Shown here one piece after another: positions 1-9,100 of a DNA stretch of 15,619 nt. Position 1 is the stretch's first letter; each line of letters begins with the position of its first letter. The stretch is from Spirogloea muscicola. Taxonomy: Eukaryota > Streptophyta > Zygnematophyceae > Spirogloeales > Spirogloeaceae. The DNA is taken from positions 644,980 through 660,598 of the forward strand of contig WELB01000002.1 in assembly GCA_009602725.1 (NCBI GenBank). Direction: 5' to 3'. The notes under the pieces are model-generated. The model worked only from the letters and a program-made list of their open reading frames with translations, made no database searches and was not told the DNA's origin. A program made the translations under genes and the position numbers.

Positions 1-21
1 GGCCGAGCAACTCGCTCGGCC
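1..21. repeat. Perfect hairpin at the window edge
   Basis: GGCCGAGC, loop AACTC, GCTCGGCC: an 8-bp perfect stem. Its right half also belongs to a 17-bp inverted repeat with 668-684. Confidence 0.85.
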
Positions 22-39
22 TAGTCTCTTCCTTTGGCT

Positions 40-95
40 GCTGCCAACCTTTGCCGCCGCCGCTGCCGCTGCCGCCGCCGCTGCTGCTGCCACTG
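40..95. repeat. GCC/GCT triplet repeat
   Basis: Imperfect run of CCG, CTG and related triplets (about 51-92). It opens spurious frames on both strands. The following stretch to 397 shows no recognisable gene. Confidence 0.75.
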
Positions 96-397
96 CACAG
101 TAAGCGTAGCGCGCGCGCCCAGGGCCACGCCACGAAGGCGTGGGCACAGGCAAAAGCACAGACCTGCAAAGAGCCTCACCCGACGAGCCCCGCATGCGGT
201 CGCGAAAGACCGAGCGTGCACTTGGTAAGCCGCAAACATTGCGACCTTGTGCGAATCATCCCCAAGTCCAAGCCTAACCTTGGACCATCAGAGAGCCTTG
301 CCGAACACGCGCGAGCGACTCTTATCGTGCTCCATTGCATCTACTGCATTGTGAGCTTGTTTCTCCGGCATCTTGTCATTGTTACTCGAAGTTTCCA

Positions 398-572
398 GTT
401 ACTGGGGCCACTCCCTTTGGTTCGAGTTCGCTGTTACTGGGGCCACTCCCTTTGGTTCGAGTTCGCTGTTACTGGGGCCACTCCCCTTGGTTCGAGTTCG
501 CTGTTACTGGGGCCACTCCCCTTGGTTCGAGTTCGCTATTACTGGGGCCACTCCCCTTTGGGTCGCGTCACT
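398..572 (+). repeat. 35-bp tandem repeat, about 4.6 copies
   Basis: Units start at 398, 433, 468, 503 and 538, each beginning (G/A)TTACTGGGGCCACTCCC and ending GGTTCGAGTTCGCT; the last is partial and diverged. The copies are nearly identical, which implies recent expansion. The unit length is not a multiple of three, so all frames look open. There are no spacers. Its place just upstream of gag suggests a leader or LTR enhancer-type repeat. Confidence 0.93.
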
Positions 573-719
573 GTTACCTTTGAAACTCTCTTCGAGGGTA
601 CTCTTGGCTCGTTCTGATTTTCTTGTTCGTACGCTTTGCTTGTGACTTGTCCATTCGATCCCATTTTACTAGGCCGAGCGAGTTCTTGCTTGTGGACAAG
701 TTACATTTGTGCTTAGTGT

Positions 720-1157
720 ATGAACTTGAGATCTGGACGTGTGATAGACCCCGCTGGTGAATCTTCAGATATTGCTCCTGTGGTAGCTACTGATCCATCG
801 ACTATTGTTCCTGAGGCCACTGAGCGTGTCGCAGAGCCTCCCGAGGTCGAGCAATCTCTGAAGAGACGAACTGCCACAATGTCTCAGGGAGAGCAGCCAC
901 CAAAGATACAATATCAAGGTACTCCCGGGGGTGCATCCTTGGCCGAAGTCAGGAGCAATTACGATGCAGAAATTTGTAGACTGGAAATGCAGGGATGCAC
1001 TATCAGTAGAAAAGCTGCCATGACCTTACTGAGTCCATATCTGTGTAAGGAAGCGGGCGATGTTTATAGAGAGTTGAAAGATTCTATCCTGGCACAAACA
1101 AAGCCAATCCTTGCTGATGCAACTCCTGCGGAGAGAGCATTAGGTCGCAGCTGCTAG
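720..1157 (+). pseudogene. gag, N-terminal part
   Basis: 145 codons starting MNLRSGRVIDPAGESS. The N-terminal half is acidic and low in complexity; the second half (IQYQGTPGGASLAEV onward) looks like the helical capsid region. The frame ends at TAG 1155-1157, while the gag sequence continues in another frame whose open stretch reaches upstream of 1145. A small insertion or deletion around 1125-1150 therefore splits the gene in two. The ATG is the first in frame and fits the family's usual start. Confidence 0.75.
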
Positions 1158-1174
1158 ATGACCCTGTCGATGAA

Positions 1175-2011
1175 ATGTTCAGACGTCTTGCTCAGCAGTT
1201 TCCCGTCAATACTACACTGTATAAGCAAGAGTTGAAGAAGTTTCATCGTAAGCAGGATGAGTCAGTCACGGTATGCTATCTCATATTTCGTAAGCTGGTT
1301 AAGCAGTCCAGGACTGACATTAGTCAGAAGGAGCTTGCAGTACAATTTTTGCGTGAAATGGCTGGAGACTCTTTCCAGCAGATGCGCAATTTTCTCATGA
1401 TGAGAAGGCAACAACTAAATAAGGAAGATTACGATCTTGAGGATGTTCATCAAGTTTTTATGGACAAAGAAAAAGAAGATTTCACCCTCCGAACTGTTGA
1501 TGAGCGCTCTGCAGGTCACCAAGGACCGAAGCAGGCTATCAAGGACGGCAACCAATCAGACGGTATGAAGACGGCTCATGCTGCTTTGCCTTCTAATGTC
1601 GAGTATGTTCAGAGATCTTCTGGCCATACTCACCCAGTCCCAGAGTGTCATGGGTGTGGGAAGAAAGGCCATCTCAAGAGGGATTGCACGTCCTTGCATC
1701 AGACTACTGGTGCCATGTGTGCATATTGTTCAAAGTCAGGTCATGTTGAACAGCAGTGTTGGCATAAGTACCCTGAGAAAATGCCTATGCCTTTGAGACG
1801 TAAGGTAGCTGGGGGGAATAACTTACCATCAACCAGTGGGCCCGTCGAGTCTCAGAATACTAAACTTGACCAGATAGCTGGACAAGTTGCTGAGCTGACC
1901 AATCAGATTGCTGTCATGCAGAAGCATCAACTGAGTAAGATGGTTTCAGCTGCAGTTCCAGACTTACACATGCAGGAAGACGAGGAAGACGAGGATTTAC
2001 ATTCCCAATAG
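1175..2011 (+). pseudogene. gag, C-terminal part with two CCHC zinc knuckles
   Basis: Continues gag after the frame change: the capsid-like region (RRLAQQFPVNTTLYKQELKK) is of the type that packages element RNA. Two retroviral-type CX2CX4HX4C knuckles follow, CHGCGKKGHLKRDC at 1646-1687 and CAYCSKSGHVEQQC at 1718-1759, which bind nucleic acid. The end is a coiled-coil-like segment (KLDQIAGQVAELTNQIAVMQ) and a Glu/Asp-rich tail. The coding frame is open several codons upstream of this ATG, so 1175 is not a natural start. All zinc ligands are intact. Confidence 0.9.
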
Positions 2012-2416
2012 ACATCAATACTCCAATGCGGTTAATTGTGTCTCAGTTGTTGCAGCATTGCCTGCAGCTATTACCGAGCCCAGCAAGCCACTGACTTCTG
2101 TGGCTATGGTGGACAATGCTAGTGGCATCGTCCAGGTGACAACAGGTTCGGTCACGACGAAGCCCACTCTGGTAGTCATGGATACCGGCGCTCAGCCTAT
2201 ACTAATAGGTCAACGCTTTGCTAAGCCTCTGAAGCTTGCACCGGAAGATGTTGTTTGCGCCAATGTGAAGATCAAGACTGCAACGGGAGGCACCGACAGC
2301 ATTGTCGGCATCACCAAGAAGCCCTTGCATATTATCCTAGAGGAAAACCCATGTTGACAACCACAGTCTCCGCTTGTTGCATGATCACCAAGGCTGACAG
2401 TTATGATATATTACTA
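2004..2416 (+). pseudogene. Retropepsin (aspartic protease), frameshifted
   Basis: The frame is open from about 2004, overlapping the gag tail in the +1 frame, and contains TLVVMDTGAQPILIGQRFAK with the catalytic DTG at 2181-2189. It stops at 2357. The typical C-terminal end of a retropepsin (TKADSYDILL) lies in a different frame at about 2385-2416, so a further small indel near 2343-2355 breaks the enzyme. There is no natural ATG; in such elements the protease is made as part of gag-pol, either in frame or by frameshifting. Confidence 0.8.
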
Positions 2417-2433
2417 GTTCTGACAAACCTCCG

Positions 2434-2931
2434 GTGCAGAAGTCTGCAATGGTGCAACGCTGTGCGCCAATCTCTGCAGAGAAGGGCTTGGGAAGTACAT
2501 TGATGGCCGACCCAGCACTGAACTTGATGAAGCTCAAGCATGGCTTGGATGTTACTGCAGGCCAATTCAAACATAAGGTTGTTGGCAACAACTCCTCCGG
2601 TGTTGTTCGTCTTCAAGGGTCATGTGGCAGGGAAATTTCTGATCACATCCAGAATGTTTCTCCTTGTCATCTAACTAACATTGATCCCACTATCGATCGT
2701 ACACAGCAGTGGGTATCTGTACACTTATCATGTGAAGTCTGCAAACGGACAGACCAAGCTGCAGCTATGTTATTATGCTCTACATGCAATCGAGGGTGGC
2801 ATATCCATTGTTTAACACCACCACTCACAAGCATACCTCCAGATGACTGGTTTTGCAGAACTTGTCTGAGTTTCAAACCCAACTCCTTCGCCTGTTCCAG
2901 GACTTACAGTTGGGGGGGGGGAGTAAATTGA
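2434..2931 (+). pseudogene. Pol remnant ending in a PHD finger
   Basis: An open stretch of 165 codons. Its C-terminal third is a canonical C4HC3 PHD finger at 2731-2865: CEVC, eleven residues, CSTC, four residues, HIHC, fourteen residues, CRTC. PHD fingers commonly read histone H3 tails. Here it lies at the end of the element, immediately before the polypurine-like G-run, the place where chromoviruses carry a chromodomain after integrase. The 90 residues before it show no recognisable integrase catalytic motif. A role in targeting integration is inference. Confidence 0.8.
2908..2928 (+). other. Possible polypurine tract
   Basis: AGTT followed by ten G (2912-2921) and AGTAAAT sits at the very end of the coding remnant. 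In LTR elements a purine run just inside the 3' LTR primes plus-strand DNA synthesis. A 3' LTR could begin at TGATCATTT (about 2929), but without the 5' partner this is not proven. Confidence 0.5.
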
Positions 2932-3280
2932 TCATTTCCATTCCAAGTTCTTAATTGCCAACCATGTCATCTGTTGGTTACTCCTATTCTGTTATTTTCT
3001 GCTGTGTTGTTTTCATTCGATATCCAAGTAGCTCCTAAATTCCTCGCGGACCTATTTCCACCTCAATTCATGGAGTGCCCACTACGCCAGACTGATTTCT
3101 TGCCTGCTTCCGTACTAATCTGACTTCTCGACGCTATCTGGCAATCGACGCCCTGTGGCACGACACATTGTTCATGGTGTTGCTGGCCACTTTCGGCCCC
3201 TTCTTCACCGCGGGGGGGTTTGTGACAAGCCAGCCAGTGAATGACAAGCCAGCCAGCCAGCCAGTGAATTTCGGCCTTTT
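2932..3280. other. Region after the LTR element; tandem CCAG repeat
   Basis: No gene recognised. It may include 3' LTR sequence. At 3224-3269 there is a direct duplication of GACAAGCCAGCCAGTGAAT, the second copy expanded by two extra CCAG units. Confidence 0.5.
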
Positions 3281-3494
3281 CTTTGTGGGCTGGTTAGCCG
3301 TGGCCCTCGCCTCTATTGTCCAGCCCCTATCCTCAATGGGCGCGCCCTTTGTTTCCTATAGTAGAGCAGTCTCGCTTGTGACAGCCCACTCGACTTGGGA
3401 AGAGCTGCTTCTCTCAGCTATCGCACCTTCTGTAATGGAACAGCTCTCTTGTAGAAAGGTGATGGCTGTGAGAGGCCAGCCCAAAAAGGATGAA
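3281..3494. mobile_element. MITE-like inverted-repeat element 1
   Basis: The left end (3281-3318) carries GGGCTGG..AGCCGTGGCCCTCGCCTC. The right end (3431-3494) is the reverse complement type: CAGCTCTCTTG..GGTGATGGCTGTGAGAGGCC then AGCCCAAAAAGG. Together they form diverged terminal inverted repeats of a roughly 214-bp unit with no coding capacity. Related ends occur at many other places in this window. No clear target-site duplication is visible. Confidence 0.6.
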
Positions 3495-4560
3495 CAATAT
3501 CTGAACTGTTTGGAGGATATCTGTTTGCCGGCCCTTTCGGACCTTCGTCCAATCTTCTGGGTTAGCCACTGCATTGGGAGAGCCACTTCTTTAACTGCAT
3601 TACGTTAGGAGAGCTGTTTCCGCCTCTCACAACTCCTCCTGGGAAGAGAGTAAGCTCTTGGAATGGGGGAAGGCTTTAGTAGTTGGTGATAAAAGTTTGA
3701 GGACTAAGGATATTGGAAAAACTACCTTGTTGGGCTCCTTAGCGAGAGCTGCTTGTTCTTCTGGGCATGTCCCTTTGGACCTTCTCAGGTCCTTCTTTTG
3801 GGCTGGCATTTCACAAGCAGTCGGCCCCGTCCATAAAGACCTTTCCTTCTATCGCCCCTGGAAGAGCTTTTCTTCAACGAAGGGCTTTCTCGTCTTCCTC
3901 ACGGAGACACCCAGCTCTTCCCCCTCTTCAGCAGAACTTCACCACTTGTACTTTCACTCATTGTTTTATCTCCCCTGAGCCTTTCGCGCTCGCATCTGGA
4001 GACAATGGGTACGACCTCGCCACGGCTGCTGGCGACCACGACAGACGCCTTTTGCGAGTTACTCCGACTTGGGGCTGCTGACCAGGGATTATTGAGCTCC
4101 ACTCGGCGTAGCCACTTGAGAGTGGTCGGACTGTGCACATGAGATGCAAGGGAGGTCAGACTCAAGCCAATACGCCCTTTGAGCAGAAGCTAGTGCACAA
4201 ACTGGTGCTACACAAAACGAGGCTCATGCTAAGGGAGCCAAAGGTAACAGTGTGAATGCAGGCTGAAGGGGGACGTCAATATCCACTTGCATAGCTGTGT
4301 GGTTTTGCCTGTCGGCCCTCTGGAGCCTTGTCCAATTGTGTTGGGCCGGCGTTTCACAGCCCTCGCAACCTTTGGAAGAGCTCACCTTTCTTTGACAGAG
4401 CCATTTCTTTGATTTTCGTCAACCAAGTCACTTGGTTGTTCAATCGCGTAACAAGATAAAGGTGAGCACTGTAAAGGACATCAACACTGAGCGACGACAT
4501 TCCTGCCTATGCACAGGTGGTTAGAGCTATTTGAAGGTATCCGTTAGAGACAATCAGCAA
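3495..4560. other. Intergenic region with two solo repeat ends
   Basis: No gene recognised. It contains single copies of the dispersed repeat at about 3791-3880 (TTCTTTTGGGCTGGCATTTC) and about 4328-4395 (TTGTCCAATTGTGTTGGGCC, then CACAGCCCTCGC and GGAAGAGC). A 6-bp hairpin GGACCT-TCTC-AGGTCC lies at 3777-3792. Confidence 0.6.
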
Positions 4561-4960
4561 CTCGTTGTCGCGCAACAGATTCCGCGCCGCGGGCGACTCG
4601 CCCGGCGACGCCACGCGTCGCACTTCCGTGACCGCGGGGGCAGCGCACGTGCTGAGTGCCATCCGCGCCCGCGATTTGGAGCGGCCGCTCGCTGCGCGCC
4701 ACGTGGCACGCTCGAGCATCTCCCGCCAGGAGATTCCGTTTCCCAAACGCGCCGTTACGTCTGGCCGTCCGTTACACTCCGCCGTCAGCTCAACGGAACG
4801 CACGGACCCGTCGCCCAGTCGTCACGTTCACGATCATTTACGACGATGGGAGCAGTCAGTCCGTGTTTCCCAATATGGATAGCGCATATCTAACGTGTGA
4901 ACCACTTGGCGTGCTCATGTATTTGCGCCTTCGTATTGGGGCTCCCCCTTGACCTTGTCC
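4560..4960 (+). other. GC-rich island with overlapping open frames
   Basis: Base composition rises sharply relative to both flanks from about 4580 to 4850. Frames are open on both strands. One plus-strand frame ends in VTFTIIYDDGSSQSVFPNMD, which looks protein-like, but I cannot place it in a family. It may be an exon or a transposon fragment. Confidence 0.4.
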
Positions 4961-5153
4961 ATGTCCTTTGAGCCGACGGCCGACCTTTCGTAGCAAGTGC
5001 CGCCTTCTGGAATGATCTTGTCGTCAGCCAAATCATTCTTGCAGAAGGGAGGCTTGACATTTCTTACCAGAGAGTGATGAGCAACATGTGTGACCCTGCC
5101 ATACCGTGATGCAAATACGTTGTCAACTTTGTGGAAAGTAGGCAGCACAGTTT

Positions 5154-5314
5154 GGGCTACTTTATGTTGGACCAAGTCGAGGCTGCTGAACAATTAGATC
5201 TGACCAGTTTCGATGTTAGCTGGGCGCTTGCCTTTTCGGACTACTTTGTCTTAACCAGGTCGAGGCTGCTGGGTTTCCACATCTTGCAACTCTTGATGCT
5301 AGCTGGGTGTTTGC
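5154..5314 (+). repeat. Diverged tandem duplication, about 78 bp
   Basis: Copy 1 (5154-5232) and copy 2 (5238-5314) share GGNCTACTTT, CCANGTCGAGGCTGCTG and GATGNTAGCTGGGNGNTTGC in the same order and spacing. Point differences show that the duplication is old. No gene is recognised in the surrounding 4960-5980. Confidence 0.75.
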
Positions 5315-5599
5315 CCCTCTCCACAGGGTCTGCATATCGCCCTCATCTCGGCAGCACAGAAGCAGATCTGCTTGTTGCGGAGGACAGAGATCAACTGGCA
5401 CAAATCCAGAGTCGATGGCAGCCATAGCTAGCGCGCACCAGATCGGTGCGGCGGCCTCAGATCCATAGAGAGGCCGACGGGCTGGGGCTCCTTATGACAG
5501 GGAGGGCGCAATACCCAATAGGCTGATTCAGATGGTTTCCCAGTTGGTCCAACTGGCTGCTTCACCACACAACCACATCAAAGAAGGCGCCAGAGATGC

Positions 5600-5698
5600 A
5601 GAGGTTCTAGGTCAATCTTGTGAGTGACACCTCAGGTTCTATGGTCAATCAGAGGTTCTAAGGTCAATGAGGTTCTAAGGTCAATTTTGTGAATGACA
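5600..5698 (+). repeat. Short tandem repeat AGGTTCTAAGGTCAAT
   Basis: Four copies of AGGTTCTA(A/T)GGTCAAT, one lacking a base, begin near 5602, 5634, 5653 and 5670. Two copies of TTGTGAGTGACAC or TTGTGAATGACAC follow the first and last. This lies about 290 bp beyond the SUMO ligase stop codon, in its 3' flank. Confidence 0.75.
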
Positions 5699-5983
5699 CA
5701 TCTGAGTGTGGGTTATTAGTCCTTGGCGGAGCAAGCCTGCTCCTGTGGCACTCAGAGCAGAGGAGGCCTCAATGCCTAGTCTAATGTACCACCTCTTCCA
5801 TCCAATCTGCAAGATGCATGGCAATGACAGATTGCCCGAGCAAGGCTACATACCACAGATTCAATCTCAACCTAGAAACAATTTGTATACAGGGAGAGGA
5901 CCAACAGTGGTCGCCCATCTACCTTCTCTCGCTCTTATACAAATTGCGGCTCAATTTGAGCAAGCTGTTGAAAGGGGAGGGTC

Positions 5984-6199
5984 CTATATTGTCGTCGCAG
6001 CGGCCGCGGAAGCCTGGCCCAGCTGCCCAACTGGTAGAGACCGAGGCTCCTTGTCGTCCTCGCTTGCAGACTCAGACGCGAATCGCTGGCGCTTTCTCCT
6101 CATCTGAAGGTCCTTAACCTCTTTGATGAGCCGCCACGACCCATCCTCCAATACAAGAGCCTCCGCTGTATCCAACATATTGCGAGTGTTTTCAAGGAT
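5984..6199 (-). CDS. PIAL: SUMO ligase exon 16: C-terminal tail and stop
   Basis: Last exon, following a textbook acceptor (CTGTTTCTTGCAG). It starts ILENTRNMLDTAEALVLEDG and continues SWRLI; the piece ALVLEDGSW corresponds to the conserved segment after the SP-RING in plant PIALs and resembles a SUMO-interaction motif (hydrophobic run followed by acid). A basic cluster RRKRQR is a likely nuclear localisation signal, followed by an acidic Ser/Glu/Asp run (ESASEDDKE) and an Ala-rich end before TAG. Plant PIALs have much longer C-terminal tails, so this protein is short for the family. A further spliced exon downstream cannot be excluded. Confidence 0.83.
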   Translation of the reverse strand: MLENTRNMLDTAEALVLEDGSWRLIKEVKDLQMRRKRQRFASESASEDDKEPRSLPVGQLGQASAAAATTI

Positions 6200-9100
6200 C
6201 TGCAAGAAACAGAAAACACGTCCATGCTACCAGCTGCACTTCAGTAGCTGCAACTACATGCTTGCACACTCTAGGACCATGGTACACTGACCAGCCAGAC
6301 GTGTTAGATGGTAGTGACTTCTGACAGGCCCTTTTATGCAGCACCTGCTGACCAGCACGAGTGTACCTCGGCGGTTACAGCATCTAGGCGCAAGTCGACG
6401 AAAGACGTATGAGAGTTGCAGCACGGGCATCGCCACGCCGGCAGGGAGGTGTTTATCTCCAGGAAGCTGCTCAAGTCAAATGACTGCGGGGCCAAGACAG
6501 AGGAGTCAGGAGATCGGTGGTGGGCGAGAGGGCATGGTGACTCATTACGACCTCAGTCTGCCAGCCTCGTAATGGATCCTTCCAAAGGCTGTTGATGGCA
6601 GCACATATGAGCAAGGTATGATGTATATGCATGTAGCCGCCCGAGCAGAAAGCTAAAGCCACAAAGGAAGTTTGTAGTACTCCTACCTGCACGTGCCGGC
6701 ACGCGACGCCCTTCACTGGCCTGACCATCCGCTTGTGGCTGATGGGGCAAAGGAGGGACAGCTTCGTAGGCCCCAATATGATCTCCAGCTCGTCGCTGTC
6801 ACTCCGTGCAAGTCCGGCCGTGGTGACATCACCTGTGCCAAAGTAGAGCAAAACATCTGCTGGTGTCAGCTACTGTGCATTAGTGTCTCCTGCACTGGAC
6901 CTCTCTGACACAACTTGATGCGGCTAGACTGCGTGACTAATTTGAAAGCATATGTAAACGATTGTACGCATGCAGGAGCTTGAGAAGGCAGCCCAGGCAG
7001 TCCTCAACAGCTTTGAGTACAACAAACAGACCGCCAGCTTGTGCATATAAGGAGAGACCACACAGTGACGACCTCTACATCCACCATGAGCTCTCAACAA
7101 CCTGGTGCTAGTGAACGAGATTGCTCAATTGTCGGAGTCACGTGGGGCTCTAGCAGTATCTTCGAAGCGTCCAACTTGATGCTCTTCATCAAGGCCACGA
7201 CGACGATGTACGGGGCTGCCACATACAGTATCAAAGTAAGCCCAGTATACTGGACAGTGAAAGCCCATCTTTCACCTCACCACCCACGTAGATAGCCCCT
7301 TGAAATTTCTCTCAAAGCAAATCCTGAAGCATTGAAGGGACACCTGTGAATTCCCCGATGACCTGGAGAAGGTTGGGCCCCACTCGGACTCCATCATTCA
7401 CCAGTGTTGGCATCTGCAATCCCTTCTCCTGGCTCATAGAAAGGCAGATGTCGACAATCAGTACAAGTATTTATATTTGTCTACCTGTGACTTGAGCAGC
7501 ACAGTCAACAGGCAGCTACTCCGAGACATGCATATGCTGTGAGGCTCTTTGCTGGAATTGTTGAACTTTCAATCAATGTTTACATACATACATACATAGA
7601 TACATACATACTTTCATACACACACAAATTGAATACAAGCAAGTTGTCTAAGCCAGCCGCACAATGTTTGCTCTCACCATCTTCACCAATGTGCGACCCG
7701 GCACCTCCACTCCATTCAATAGAAAGCTGGCACAATGCAAGCCGATGTGTCAAGGCAAAGAGAGAAATAGCAGGAGCAACTCTGGCCTAGCAAACATCTT
7801 TGTGCAAGAATGTACAAAAGCAGTCCTTTCAAGCATGCATCTTACTGTTCCACATCTGCAAAGCTTTCACTCAAAACCCGTAGGAGTAATCGCTGAGGCC
7901 ACCCCTGTAAGTAGCCTTCCTATGTTGATAGGGAGATGCTCAAGAACAGCATACCCCTCAGTGATACTAAACATCGAGAAATCTGCAAATGCATCTACCT
8001 GACTTGCAATGGTGTCGCAAGGGAAGCAGAGGTGCTGATGTCTGGGTACTGCGAACTCAGTAGGTGCTGCCACGAGCATGAAAGCAAAGCACTGTGTGAG
8101 ATACAATTCTCAAAACCTGCTGGTACCCCTGTACTTCGCCTAAACAAACAGATCGTGATGGATCGGATCATATTGATTAAGGAGTATTGCTCAGCTCCAA
8201 TACCAAATGAGAATTGGATGCAGTGAGAGCAAAAGCAGACTTTCTGTCTTACAACATTGTAATCTCGGTGAAGTTTGATGAGGATGCCAAAGTCTGCCGT
8301 CAAGACCTGATACCCTTGCTGCACAACATGGGAGTTTGATCTTCCAGTCAGTCCTTCACATCTTCTGTCATGCTTTGGAAGGAGTGAATCTGCAATTGAA
8401 AAGACGTTTTCAGCTCCCTTGTGTAGGATGCAAACAAGGGAATGAGGCAAGCAAGCAGGTAGCATGCATTTGCATGCTGGAAATGTGCCACCTATCAAGG
8501 TAGACAACAGATGGAAGTGAACATGGACTCAGAGCCTCACCTCTGCCTTCATTGCCATAAGAACTGAGCGTAACCTCAAGGTTGGAAAATACCTGTGAAC
8601 CAACGATTTCACTACACTATCATGACGTCCCCATGAGCTGCAAGTGCCCTTCTGAAGGCAGATAAAAGCACAACTTCCACATTGGCAATCGTGCACGAGC
8701 TTCATTTGGCTTGTAGAACTAAATTTTTAAACAAGATTTCAGAAACAAGCACAAGATTACAGGACAGGCTAGAGTATAGGATAGAGGATCGGGATTAGGG
8801 TTCAGATTTACCTACTAGAGAGCCTCTTCACATGGTCGATCACGCCTTCCAGCTGCAACAAAGCAGCTCCTCCCGAGGGAGCCAGCACGCGCTGGAGGTC
8901 GTCGGTGCTGCTCTGGCGAGCTTGAGTAGGCACAAAGTGACCCCAGAGCTGCACCCCAGGCTGGCAATCACGTCACATGCAATATCCTGGCCTTATGCAG
9001 CTGTTGCCACTACAACATGGACAGGAGCAGGTCTAGAAGCAGGCCCCACAGCTTCTGCAAAAGAGGAAAGAGTTATTGATATCTATAATTTCGCAGGCAG

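Larger units (their letters stand above)
9..684. repeat. 17-bp inverted repeat bounding a 660-bp segment
   Basis: Bases 9-25 (AACTCGCTCGGCCTAGT) are the perfect reverse complement of 668-684. The enclosed segment includes the 35-bp tandem repeat and ends 35 bp before the gag start. It may be part of the LTR or leader of the element, or an independent insertion. No coding is recognisable between 25 and 668; the open frames across it are produced by the tandem repeat. Confidence 0.8.
720..2931 (+). mobile_element. Decayed Ty3/Gypsy-like LTR retrotransposon (gag, protease, PHD finger)
   Basis: The element reads gag, zinc knuckles, retropepsin, PHD finger and a ten-G run, in one orientation. The frame changes at about 1125-1160, about 2000-2010, about 2343-2355 and about 2417-2434, so it cannot make a full polyprotein as it stands. 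No reverse transcriptase, RNase H or integrase core motif appears between the protease and the PHD finger. The 2.2-kb length against 4-6 kb for intact elements indicates an internal deletion of most of pol. No matching LTR pair is visible in the window. The gag start MNLRSGR is common in Ty3/Gypsy elements. Confidence 0.82.

Noticed and set aside
398-572. CRISPR array
   Set aside because: The 35-bp units are directly adjacent, with no spacers, in eukaryotic DNA.
51-645. Overlapping plus-strand frames with repeating LLLGPLPLVRVR-type peptides
   Set aside because: Created by the 35-bp tandem array, which is open in all three frames.
3168-3608. 146-codon plus-strand open frame
   Set aside because: It spans the CCAG tandem repeat and MITE-like element 1; the composition is repeat-derived.
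7999-8064. Alternative exon 9 reading HLLSSQYPDISTSASLATPL from an upstream acceptor
   Set aside because: It leaves phase 2 at the 7998 donor, which does not fit the open frame of exon 10; the 36-nt version fits exactly.
9013-9054. Possible extra exon (KLWGLLLDLLLSM) after a good TTTTGCAG acceptor
   Set aside because: It needs a weak GTAGTG donor, and its phase breaks the join to the acceptor used for exon 5; exons 4 and 5 join in frame without it.
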